A DNA stretch of 64,000 nt, taken from Gammaproteobacteria bacterium. GTDB taxonomy: Bacteria; Pseudomonadota; Gammaproteobacteria; DSM-16500. Positions 1-9,200 of this stretch are shown piece by piece. The stretch covers positions 51,492 to 115,491 of the forward strand of contig JABDBD010000002.1 in NCBI GenBank assembly GCA_013288815.1. Direction: 5' to 3'. Numbering within the stretch: the first letter of the stretch is position 1; each line of letters begins with the position of its first letter. Under the pieces are notes generated by a model, which made no database searches, was not told the origin of the DNA, and was given only the letters and a program-made list of their open reading frames with translations. Made by a program: the position numbers and the translations under genes.

Positions 1-3000
1 CACGCTAACAGGTACGTTGGCGAGTTGGGCTTGCTTTTGAATGAGATCTTCATAACTCGTGGTTAACGTTCCCATTTCTTGCGTATTACTGAAATGCAAA
101 TCCGTCACTCCGAGATATAAAAATCGTGCTAAACATAACTGACGTAACATCCATTCTAACGGCATATTATTATGCACAAGTATCACTGCAATATCTTGAG
201 CGCCTTTTTTCTTAATGTCTATAACCACTTGGCATAACGTGCCTCCTGTTGCTGTTTCATCATCCGTAATCAAGTATTTATCTTTAGGATTGATGCCTTT
301 GTCTCCTGCATTCAGACATTTAATGAGTGCACTATCGTCTTTATGTGAGTCTCTGTCCTTTTCTCCCAAGACACGTGATTTGGATAACTTTTCATGCAAG
401 ATCACTTCTAATTGCTTAGTGAGCCCTTTGGTTCTCTTCGCAGCTCCCGCATCGGGTGTTACCAATCGAATTTCACCTTGCATTGGATGATCAGTATCCT
501 CTATCCATTGCTTGGCTATCTTGATTGCGATAACAGAGAGCGCAGAAACAGCCGAACCTTTTATATTCATCCCAGTATAAGATCCTGACATCGTATGATT
601 ATCATGACATTCTGCTGTGACATCATGATTGACACCTGCTGCCTCTAATAGCATTCCGTTTTGTTGTACATAAGCGCCAGTTTTCCCATCGACACTATCT
701 TCCGCTTTGTCTGAGCGAGCGCTAAATTGATAAGGATTAATTAAGTTAACGGTCTCAGCACCTCTCAGTTGTGCCTGTCTTGCAATCATTGCTGCTTCAA
801 AGAAATAAGAAGAAGCACCATTTTTTTGATACTCCCCTGTGTCCGCAATATTATCGGGATTGGGTCTGGTAGATTGCACAATTGTGACGACTGCACCACA
901 AATGGCTACATCATTTGGAATATGAGCTTTCGCACCTTCTCCTTGAATATGATAAATCTTTACCATTTCCCCTTGGCTACGAAGACTCGCAGCTATTTCT
1001 TCCGCTAACGGTTTATTAGCAGTGCAGCAGAGTAGTATGTGAGGTTGTGCTTTCATTTCAGGAACGTTAAGTGTTGATAATGATTCACTTGTCCCAACAT
1101 ATGAAAAACTATCCGTCTGATCAATGCTTAATTTAGACCAGTCACGATTCAAATTATATTGGCGTGTGTGCTGCATCACCTGGTTATCTAAGCTCAATTT
1201 GTCCTGATGCTTCTGTGGATTATTGGAAACATGAAGATAGTTTAATAAATCATTTCTATCTATCTGATGAAGATCCGCGTTTGCTTGATTCGTTATCGTT
1301 AGTGGTATGACAGAGTTGCTGTTAATAGTGCTATCGTCTAATTTTCCAGTATAGTTTTTATCATAAAAATAAATTCTGTTAGCGCCGCTTGCCTCAAACA
1401 ATTCAATGAGCAAGCTATTAAAGTCACTATAATGAAGTACAGGATGAAATTCTTCAGGCAGTGCAATCGTGATAGACTTTGCACCGTGCTCATAAGCGCA
1501 GCGACAGAGTTGAAGTGCCTCCTGAAGCAATGCTAGGGGCGAATAAATATCATGCTTTAAACCTACATGAATATTGATGTGAGCGCCACCTATTTCAACT
1601 GTAGGAGACATAAGAGAAAATGCATCTCCTGTTAAAAAGACTTTAAAACTATTTCGTGCTTTTTTGACAGGATCAATATTCCAGGATTGAGGAATACCTT
1701 GATTATAAAAATTAATCGGTCTGCTTTTTATTGAGTTGGTTGGGGCAGAAAACAAAACACCACTATGAGCAAAGTCATTCATTGATTTTTTGCTATTAAG
1801 ATCAAGCAGTCTTTTGATGTTAACTTGCTCTGCTTCTATCTCAGGCCAACTGTCTGGCATCATTTGTTTTTTTAACTGTCCTAGTGCTTGACAGAGTGCT
1901 TTCGATAAATGCTCAGTTCTCGAAATGCCGCCGAAGATTTCTTCTTGGTGAGGATTATTTGAATCTTTAGCGAGTCCTTTTTCCTTAGCTATCTCACCCC
2001 ATGTTTTTAGAAAAGCTTGGTTGTTATCTTTAGGAATAGCATTGACAATGTCTGTAGGTACTTTGCAGCAGTCTTGTGTATGACTGAAAGTGCTCTGACC
2101 TTTTTTTACGATCACGTGAACAAAATCGTAATAGCAATTTTCTTTTTCAGAATAGCGAAGCCCATTTTCGATGGAAACCAACATGGCATTATCATTAGGT
2201 GACATGCTTTTTTCCAGGGAGTTAAGTCTGTTGGTCGCACCTTGAATAGTTTCATCATAACCAAATGGCTGACTATTAACGCCTGATTCAGAATTCGTGG
2301 AATTCATTTTAATGTTTAGGGGATCAAACATTCCCTGACAGGCTAGCTGAGTTGCCTCAATTTTTAGTGCTGATTTTGAAGCGAGATGAACAGTCAATTC
2401 ATCTGAGGATTGATTCGCTTTAATTAATTTTTTGTTATTTTTAGTATGTCGCTCAAGTTGATAGGTGATAAGATTCGCTGGGTTTTGATCATAGCATTGT
2501 TGAAGGGTAAGTAATTTTTGTAAATCATTTTTTGTAAATTGCAATAAACTAATTAGGTTAACTCCTTCTTTTTCTAATTGTTCTCTTGCTTTCATATCCA
2601 GTAATTCAGTCATGACAAAAACAGTATCGACTACTCCTCCGCAGTCTCTGATGAGTTTAATTGCTGATAAGACGGATCCACCGGAAGCAATTAAGTCATC
2701 AGTGAGAAGATATTTTTTTCCTTTTTTTATCGTTTTTTTCAGTACTTGTAGTTCATCAGATGAATACTCTGTTTTTGTGTCTATCTGAACAAAGCGAGGG
2801 TCTCCTTTTACTTTTACTTTTTGAATATAATTTTCATCTTTTTCTGAAAAATGATTTGCAATAATGCCTGAGAAAATAAATCCTCTTGAGGCAATACCTG
2901 CAACCGCATCAAATGCTTTAGGGTCTACGGAGGATAGTGCTGCTTGAGAAATTAATTTTCTTGAAATGGGGTCATTAAATAATCGATCTAGCGCAAGAAA

Positions 3001-3084
3001 GATAACGCCAGATTTAGGGTAATTATTTATCAATGCTTCTTTGATAATAACTTGGTCGATAATTTGTTGTAGTAAGTACTTCAT
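1..3084 (-). CDS. Trifunctional purine nucleotide fusion protein: APRT / YjjX-like NTPase / PRPP synthetase-like (3' end outside window)
   Basis: Reading frame open from ATG 3084 to the window edge (1028 codons, no stop). Residues about 1-165 read as adenine phosphoribosyltransferase: an ASRGF motif and the PRPP loop LLTDDLIASGGS with the acidic pair D129-D130. Residues about 238-400 resemble the YjjX inosine/xanthosine triphosphatase family, with SGVNSQPFGYDETIQGATNR from S267 and a later VSIENGL. Residues about 430-510 look like a degenerate copy of the PRPP-synthetase N-domain. Residues about 670-1028 look like ribose-phosphate pyrophosphokinase, including QSTRPNPDN, TAECHDNH and a second PRPP loop, LITDDETATGGTL (D941-D942). 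By family knowledge this would make PRPP, use it to convert adenine to AMP, and remove deaminated purine triphosphates. Whether all domains are active is inferred, not shown. The start is supported by GAGGCG seven bases upstream. These functions are normally separate proteins, so the fusion is unusual. Confidence 0.85.
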   Translation of the reverse strand, partial: MKYLLQQIIDQVIIKEALINNYPKSGVIFLALDRLFNDPISRKLISQAALSSVDPKAFDAVAGIASRGFIFSGIIANHFSEKDENYIQKVKVKGDPRFVQIDTKTEYSSDELQVLKKTIKKGKKYLLTDDLIASGGSVLSAIKLIRDCGGVVDTVFVMTELLDMKAREQLEKEGVNLISLLQFTKNDLQKLLTLQQCYDQNPANLITYQLERHTKNNKKLIKANQSSDELTVHLASKSALKIEATQLACQGMFDPLNIKMNSTNSESGVNSQPFGYDETIQGATNRLNSLEKSMSPNDNAMLVSIENGLRYSEKENCYYDFVHVIVKKGQSTFSHTQDCCKVPTDIVNAIPKDNNQAFLKTWGEIAKEKGLAKDSNNPHQEEIFGGISRTEHLSKALCQALGQLKKQMMPDSWPEIEAEQVNIKRLLDLNSKKSMNDFAHSGVLFSAPTNSIKSRPINFYNQGIPQSWNIDPVKKARNSFKVFLTGDAFSLMSPTVEIGGAHINIHVGLKHDIYSPLALLQEALQLCRCAYEHGAKSITIALPEEFHPVLHYSDFNSLLIELFEASGANRIYFYDKNYTGKLDDSTINSNSVIPLTITNQANADLHQIDRNDLLNYLHVSNNPQKHQDKLSLDNQVMQHTRQYNLNRDWSKLSIDQTDSFSYVGTSESLSTLNVPEMKAQPHILLCCTANKPLAEEIAASLRSQGEMVKIYHIQGEGAKAHIPNDVAICGAVVTIVQSTRPNPDNIADTGEYQKNGASSYFFEAAMIARQAQLRGAETVNLINPYQFSARSDKAEDSVDGKTGAYVQQNGMLLEAAGVNHDVTAECHDNHTMSGSYTGMNIKGSAVSALSVIAIKIAKQWIEDTDHPMQGEIRLVTPDAGAAKRTKGLTKQLEVILHEKLSKSRVLGEKDRDSHKDDSALIKCLNAGDKGINPKDKYLITDDETATGGTLCQVVIDIKKKGAQDIAVILVHNNMPLEWMLRQLCLARFLYLGVTDLHFSNTQEMGTLTTSYEDLIQKQAQLANVPVSV

Positions 3085-3145
3085 TTTTTTCGCCTCAATG
3101 GATTTAGTGTCATTTAATTGTAGTAAAACGGCTGCTTTTAAACAT

Positions 3146-3180
3146 CCCGTATTAAATACGGGGCAGTCATTCAAAAGCAA
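3146..3180 (-). promoter_or_regulatory. Promoter with perfect palindrome over the -10 box, upstream of the purine fusion gene
   Basis: On the minus strand TTGCTT (3180-3175) lies 16 bp before TATTTA (3158-3153). The -10 sits inside a perfect 17-bp palindrome, CCCGTATT-A-AATACGGG (3146-3162). A dyad over a -10 box is a common place for a repressor operator; that this one binds a regulator is inference. The rest of the 205-bp gap to the next gene shows no gene. Confidence 0.4.
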
Positions 3181-3289
3181 GCAATTAACCAAAGCTAAAC
3201 TTATTATTTTCTACAGTAGTCCACATAAAATGCTTGACCCCCATTGTTCTGTTAAGTAATGTTCCGCGTCTATCATCTAGGAATTATTA

Positions 3290-5641
3290 ATGAAGCGGAT
3301 TTTATTTCTTTTTATAACGCCATTCATCTTGTTTATTACGCAAGCCGAGGCTTCGAAAAATGGATTATTTTTTAATATCGCCGCCAGTGGAACTCCAGCG
3401 AATTTGAGTGTTTCTGTTTGTCTAAATGGAGCGGGAGCCCTGAGTTGTCAACAATATAACGTTTCTGCTTTAAGTCTGAGTGTTACAACCACTATTCTTA
3501 ATCATACCTACCCAGCTGCAGGTATAAAGATTCTTACGCCTAATTATGTACTCTCTGGTTGTACGCCTGCTCCCAATGGATATTGCTTATTTTCTGTTAG
3601 TAATACTTCATCAGCCGGCATTTCCATTCAACCCAGTTTAGTCCTCAATTATTGGGTTGCTACCAATGGAAATGACTCAGCAAATGGTGATGTGAATCAT
3701 CCTTTTCTGACCATCGGTCACGCGCAAGATGTAATACGCGCGAATCCAGCTCGAGGAACAGATACAATTTATGTCAATATCAAGGGTGGCATCTATCGAT
3801 TGAACAACACGTTGACGTTTAATCAGAGTGATTCTGGCACAATCAATGGCCGGGTAATTTATCGCGCGGCACCTGGTGAGACACCTGAAATTTCAGGCGC
3901 AGAAAAAATAACAGGGTGGACATTACCACCCGGTTCTAGCATATGGCAAGCTCAAGCTACAGTTAACACATTTACAATGCCAAGGCAGTTGTATGTCAAT
4001 GGTGTGCGCGCTACAAGAGCTCGCTCACAGCCACCGTCAACTCCGCCTTACAATACTCCTCCGTTCTACTATACAAACTACTATAAGCCAAACTTAGCAG
4101 GAACAGGATACACTTATGGTTATACCTCGGGTTCAGATCCTCAGATTCCTCCTACCTGGAATAATCCTACGGCCGTTGAAGTGGTGACTGCTACACAGTG
4201 GAAGATGAGTCGATGTCCAGTTGCTTCGGTAAGTGGTAATGATGTTACGATGCAAACACCTTGTTGGACTAATGCTAATACTTATCCCGTTCCATGGAAT
4301 TTTCAATATATCAGTTGGTTTGAAAACGCGCTTGAATTTCTGACTGTACCTGGGTATTGGTATCTCGACCCCGTCACAAAAATTGTCTACTACATGCCCA
4401 AGCCTGGAGAAGACATGACTACAGCGGATGTTGAGTTACCAATACTTCAAACATTAGTGCAGGGTAAAGGAGATCAATCTTCACCGGTGAGTTATATTAG
4501 TTTTCAAGGTTTAACTTTCGAATATGCAACATGGGTAGACATCGATAGTACAACAAATAGTTCTCCCAGTAGCTCGAATGGCTATGTTACCGACCAAAGT
4601 GGCTTCCATTTGCTTGGAACAGATCATCATTCCACTTTAAATATTACGGGCCATGACCCAAACGTTACACGCACACCAGGTAATGTCAGTTTTATATACG
4701 CGCAAAATATTATCTTCACCAATAACACATTCCAACATTTGGGAGCTGCGGGGCTTGATTTTGGAACGGGCAGTCAAAATACTCAAATAGTCAATAATAC
4801 CTTTAATGATATTTCATCGACGGCTATTCAAATGGGAGGTGTTCTTCCTGTAGATCATCATCCTTCATTGCTTTCGCAGTTTACACAGGATAATTTGATT
4901 TCAAATAATCTGGTGGAAAATGTAGGCCAAGAGTTTTTCGATGCTGCTGGAATTTTTGTTGGAGTGACTACGCGTACCACAGTGTCACATAATACTATCA
5001 ATAATGTACCCTGGTCGGGCATTGCTATTGGCTGGGGCTGGGGTTTAATTGACCCGGGTGGCTATCCAGGCATACCTAATGCCACGCAATATATGTGGGG
5101 TGTATATAATACTCCTTCAGCCGCTCATGGAAATCAGATCACCAATAATCTCATCACGAATTTTTTGCAGCAATTATGGGATGGCGGTGCTATCTACAGT
5201 ACAGGATTTCAAGGTACATCCATGTCAGATGGCCAGTTTATTACGATGAATGTAGCAGAAAATAAAAGAACCGAAGCGGGCGGAAATATATTTTACACGG
5301 ATGGTGGTAGCAGGTTTGACACAGTCAGTCAAAACGTATCTTTAAACAGTCCACCAGGCTCTGCTAATTATGGTTCTTGTTTGGTATCAGACGCATTTGG
5401 TTCTCCTGCTTATTATTGTCTTCTTACCGGCATTCCTTATGGTGCTGATATGGGTGGATGTACGCCATATGGTGATCTTACTTTTACAAATAACTATTTC
5501 AGAGATCAGGTGACGTTTTATAATCCTTGTGTTTTAGTTAATCCAACTCATCCTGTAAATTTATCTTTGATTAATAATATTCAGGTGTCTAGCGCAAGCC
5601 AAGTCCCTGCGTCGATATTAAATGCTGCTGGCCAGCAATGA
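3290..5641 (+). CDS. Secreted right-handed beta-helix repeat protein
   Basis: 783 aa. An N-terminal signal peptide is clear: MKR, then a hydrophobic run (ILFLFITPFILFITQ) with a likely cleavage after AEA near residue 22. Residues about 25-115 form a small Cys-containing beta-rich module (SCQQYN, GCTPAPNGYCLF). From about residue 118 the sequence WVATNGNDSANGD followed by HPFLTIGHAQ is the usual opening of parallel beta-helix proteins of the pectate-lyase-like superfold. Further down are many short Asn-rich rungs (ITNNLITN, IVNNTFND, ISNNLVEN). Such folds usually bind or cleave polysaccharide; no specific catalytic set is identifiable, so the substrate is unknown. Export to periplasm or medium is expected. 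Start supported by AGGAATTATTA before ATG. It is divergent from the purine fusion gene. Confidence 0.85.
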   Translation: MKRILFLFITPFILFITQAEASKNGLFFNIAASGTPANLSVSVCLNGAGALSCQQYNVSALSLSVTTTILNHTYPAAGIKILTPNYVLSGCTPAPNGYCLFSVSNTSSAGISIQPSLVLNYWVATNGNDSANGDVNHPFLTIGHAQDVIRANPARGTDTIYVNIKGGIYRLNNTLTFNQSDSGTINGRVIYRAAPGETPEISGAEKITGWTLPPGSSIWQAQATVNTFTMPRQLYVNGVRATRARSQPPSTPPYNTPPFYYTNYYKPNLAGTGYTYGYTSGSDPQIPPTWNNPTAVEVVTATQWKMSRCPVASVSGNDVTMQTPCWTNANTYPVPWNFQYISWFENALEFLTVPGYWYLDPVTKIVYYMPKPGEDMTTADVELPILQTLVQGKGDQSSPVSYISFQGLTFEYATWVDIDSTTNSSPSSSNGYVTDQSGFHLLGTDHHSTLNITGHDPNVTRTPGNVSFIYAQNIIFTNNTFQHLGAAGLDFGTGSQNTQIVNNTFNDISSTAIQMGGVLPVDHHPSLLSQFTQDNLISNNLVENVGQEFFDAAGIFVGVTTRTTVSHNTINNVPWSGIAIGWGWGLIDPGGYPGIPNATQYMWGVYNTPSAAHGNQITNNLITNFLQQLWDGGAIYSTGFQGTSMSDGQFITMNVAENKRTEAGGNIFYTDGGSRFDTVSQNVSLNSPPGSANYGSCLVSDAFGSPAYYCLLTGIPYGADMGGCTPYGDLTFTNNYFRDQVTFYNPCVLVNPTHPVNLSLINNIQVSSASQVPASILNAAGQQ

Positions 5642-5754
5642 TTTAATTTTTATTTTTTTTTATTGCGAATAAGACTCATTCTCATTATTATTCCTCACTT
5701 GAAGAATATTGTAATTCTCATAAACCAAAATATTAAGTTGATAAGGAATTTTTT

Positions 5755-6123
5755 ATGTTCAGACAAACAGATTCATCCTTGATGGTTGCACCAAAAGCAG
5801 AGCCTCAAGATAATAACAATCCTAATTGGAAAAAACCCGTTGCTTTAGGCGTCGGCGCGACAGTGTTACTTGTTGGCGGTTTATGCACTGAGTTACAAAA
5901 AATAGGGGATGGTGATTATGATTCTTGGGAAGTTGCCGTTAAAGCCTTAGGTACAGCTTTAATATTGGCATCCGGCATATTGGTTAACAAAGTCTATAAT
6001 ACGGACTACGTACAAAATGCTGTTGGAAAAATAGGGCTTTTTTCGAGATCAAATGTAGCTCTGACAAGTTTACAGCAACATGAGTCTGCTGAGACTAGCC
6101 AAAATCGTTTATCACAAGTGTGA
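5755..6123 (+). CDS. Small two-TM membrane protein, unknown
   Basis: 122 aa with AAGGA seven bases before the ATG. Two hydrophobic segments, at about residues 28-48 (VALGVGATVLLVGGLCTEL) and 63-83 (VKALGTALILASGILVNK), predict a small hairpin membrane protein. The intervening stretch is acidic (KIGDGDYDSWE). The last 25 residues are polar. I do not recognise a family. It lies 113 bp after the beta-helix gene on the same strand, so co-transcription is possible, but no partner function is evident. Confidence 0.6.
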   Translation: MFRQTDSSLMVAPKAEPQDNNNPNWKKPVALGVGATVLLVGGLCTELQKIGDGDYDSWEVAVKALGTALILASGILVNKVYNTDYVQNAVGKIGLFSRSNVALTSLQQHESAETSQNRLSQV

Positions 6124-6149
6124 TTGTTATTGCATAATAATACAGTCTC

Positions 6150-6177
6150 TGTCATTCCTGCGTAGGTGGGAATGACA
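6150..6177. repeat. Short intergenic inverted repeat (GTCATTCC...GGAATGAC)
   Basis: TGTCATTCC and its reverse complement GGAATGACA flank a 10-nt loop between two convergent genes. Sequences of this type (gtcattcctgcgnagg) are widespread as intergenic repeats in proteobacteria. It has no following T-run, so as a terminator it would be weak for either strand. Confidence 0.55.
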
Positions 6178-6235
6178 TGAATTTGCCAGTTTACATGAGT
6201 TTTCAATGTAATTGGTCTGTGGATTAAATCTTCAT

Positions 6236-9200
6236 TTAGATGACGAAATCAAGTTGACGCTGTACTAGGCTTTCCTTGTTTTGATCAGAATAGAATTTTT
6301 GCGCGGAGAGCGGTGAAGACGTATGCACAGTATTTTTCAATTTACCTGCAAGATGATTTAAACGAATAAATAAATTTCTGGGTGTGGGTAGAGGTATTTT
6401 TTTGTTGCGTATAGCAAATTGTCTTGCGTCTAAATAATCCGCTAAGGTTTTTTCTCTGAGTTGTTTGTCTGGACATATTTTCTGAGCGAGATCAGCTAAT
6501 TCATGCGGTGGATATTCTGCTAAATTAATCTTTCGAAATCGATTTTGAAGCGCATCAGAAAGAACTTGTCTCCCGCTTAAATTAACGGGATTTTGGGTTG
6601 CTATGATCATGAATCCTTTGTGCTGCGGTTTGTTACCAGCAGGGTCTGTACCCGATAAGAGTTGGTTAATGATTCTTTCTAAGGGCAAACTATTGAGTTC
6701 ATCTATCATGACAACTGCTCCCTCATGAAAAGCTTTTATAAGAATTGATTCCATTTTTGCAGGGTCAGTTGGTGTTAAATGATAATAACGTTTAGATGAA
6801 GGGGAATCAGGAGTGAAAGGAGTTATGAAGCCATTTTTAAAATGTTGTTCTCTGAGATAACTGAGAACCATGCTGCTTTTTCCTTCGCCAGGCGCTCCCT
6901 CAATTAATATGCCAGGCACATCAAATGATGCTAGTGATGGGGTAGATAGCTTCATATCGCGCAATAGAATATGATCACGCAGCAAGCGCAGGGTATTCTT
7001 TCTGCTTGGTGTGACAATAAATTTATTGAATTGATCAGGCATTGACTGTTCAAGCTGTTTTCTCATTTTTCTTCTGTCATCTTCAAAAAGTAAAGCATTA
7101 CCTTTCAGCCAGGATTTAAATGCGATTTTCTGCTCTTGATTTAACAAGCCGCCTACCTCATCCATCACTGCCATATAAACCAGTGATTGAATTGTATTAT
7201 CAGCCTTAGCAAAAACATTAAATAATAACTGTAAACGCATACACATTGTTTTTAAATTGCGAGATGTCAGCGGATGATTAGGCAGGTCAGTATTAAGTTT
7301 GTGATATATTTTTAAGAAAATATCCGTAATCATTTTCTTATCTTCATCTTTCAAATAAGAAATACTATTAAGTCCTGGCGAAATAAATTTTTTCTCTAAA
7401 AAATGATCTGGAAACTCTTTGAAATTAAATACCTGACCATGTTTATCAAAAAATGCGTGTTCATGTCTGCCAGCAAAATGGCTAAAATTACCAGCAAAAA
7501 TGACTTTATGATGAGAAGTTAATGGATGATACTGACCATCACGTAATATGCCCGGCGTTTTATTAAATAATCCTTCTAACATATCCCAGCTGCCTGCTTT
7601 TTCTATGTTAGCTTCATCAATAAATAGAATTGAGCGTTCATCTTTGGGTGTGTTAAACCAATTTTCAATGTTATTAATACCTATTGTGACATGTGTTTTG
7701 GATTCATTGCGTAATTTATCGAGAATATACGTACTTTTCCCTACACCCGATGGGCCGGTGATGAAAATATAAGGTGAGTGCTCAAGCTCAGCAGTGATTT
7801 TATTATGTCTTTTTTCTTCAACATCATGCAGCAAAGGTTTGATACGTTTTTTAGTCCAATGCGATTTTCCTAAAGCAAGTTTGAGATCAGGACGCAAGCG
7901 GAAAAAAGGTTTGAATGGATTGGATAAGTTGCCTGCTTTAATTTTTGCAAGCATAGTGTCTAGCTGACTGTAATCAAATTTGATTTGCGCTTTTTCTTGC
8001 AGTGAAAGAGCAGATTTTTTAAAATCTTCATAGAGTGGATGGTCTTGATATTTTTTTTCTAATGCTAACCAGAAATCGGCTTCACTGTAATTTTTCTGGA
8101 TGGGGTGACTAAAAGATAATATGTTTTTTGTATCAGTGATGATAAGCAGTTTTCCTTTTACAATTTTTTTCTCACCATTCATCCAAATAAATGGCGGAGA
8201 TAAAAATAATGTTTCCATACGTTTAGCCAGCAGGGGAGATAAGCTACCTTTCAATATGACTGTCTTGCCTGACTCTAATTTTTTCCATACATCACTGATA
8301 TGTGATTCAAATAAGAGGTCTTTTTTGGTTGAAGACGGTAGTTGTTTAATAGATTCAAACAAATCACCAAAACGTGTTTTATGATTGATACTGATGACAA
8401 GTGCATTTTTTTCAAAATTTTCTTCTTCACACAGATCGAGATTATTGGTCACAATCACTTTAACTTGCTGATTGAGTGGCTCTTCATCAAACTTAGGCGG
8501 CTTATGCATGATAGCTTCAGGTAATGTAACGCCAGGCGCTAGAGTCAGTTTGAGTATGCATCCATTCTCTTTGGCTGTTTTCAATAAACGTGCCCATTGT
8601 GATGGTGTTAGTGTTTCAGTGACAAGAAGTGATAGGTTAGTATGTTCGACTTTATCACGCTCTGCTATCCATCCTGATTTTAAATAGAGCTGTTTATCTT
8701 GGCAGGTATAGTATTTAAAAAAATACGGGTAGGTTTCTGAATTGAGCGCATAATCAAATAGATGATTTTCTTCTTTAGATAGCACTTGTAACTGATCGTT
8801 ATTTAAAACATAAGGTTCGTTGATTGATCGTATTTGGAAATTCTCACCGAGTGCGTATGATTTACCATTAATGATAACCGATTTTTTTTGTAATAATTCT
8901 TCCATGAATAATCTAAATTCAACGAGATGCCAAGGTGCATTTTGAAGTAATAAGCCAGGTGATTTTTTAGCGATAGCTTGCGCCAACTCAGCCTCGGCAA
9001 ATTTATACTGTTTTCCTTTTATTTGAATTTGTCCTAAAAGAACAGCCTTCCAATCATTATCATAAAATTCAATTTTGTGGAAAGGGGCATCTGCTTCTAA
9101 TTCTTCACGTGCCGCTCGCGGAAAACCTGGGTAGTCACTTGTTAGACGGCAGCGTGAATAAAAATCCTCGCTTAATTTGTTTGCTTTAGCTTTATCAAGC

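Noticed and set aside
215..490. Plus-strand ORFs at 215-490, 769-1008 and 2017-2202
   Set aside because: All are antisense to the purine fusion gene, whose translation shows clear domain motifs.
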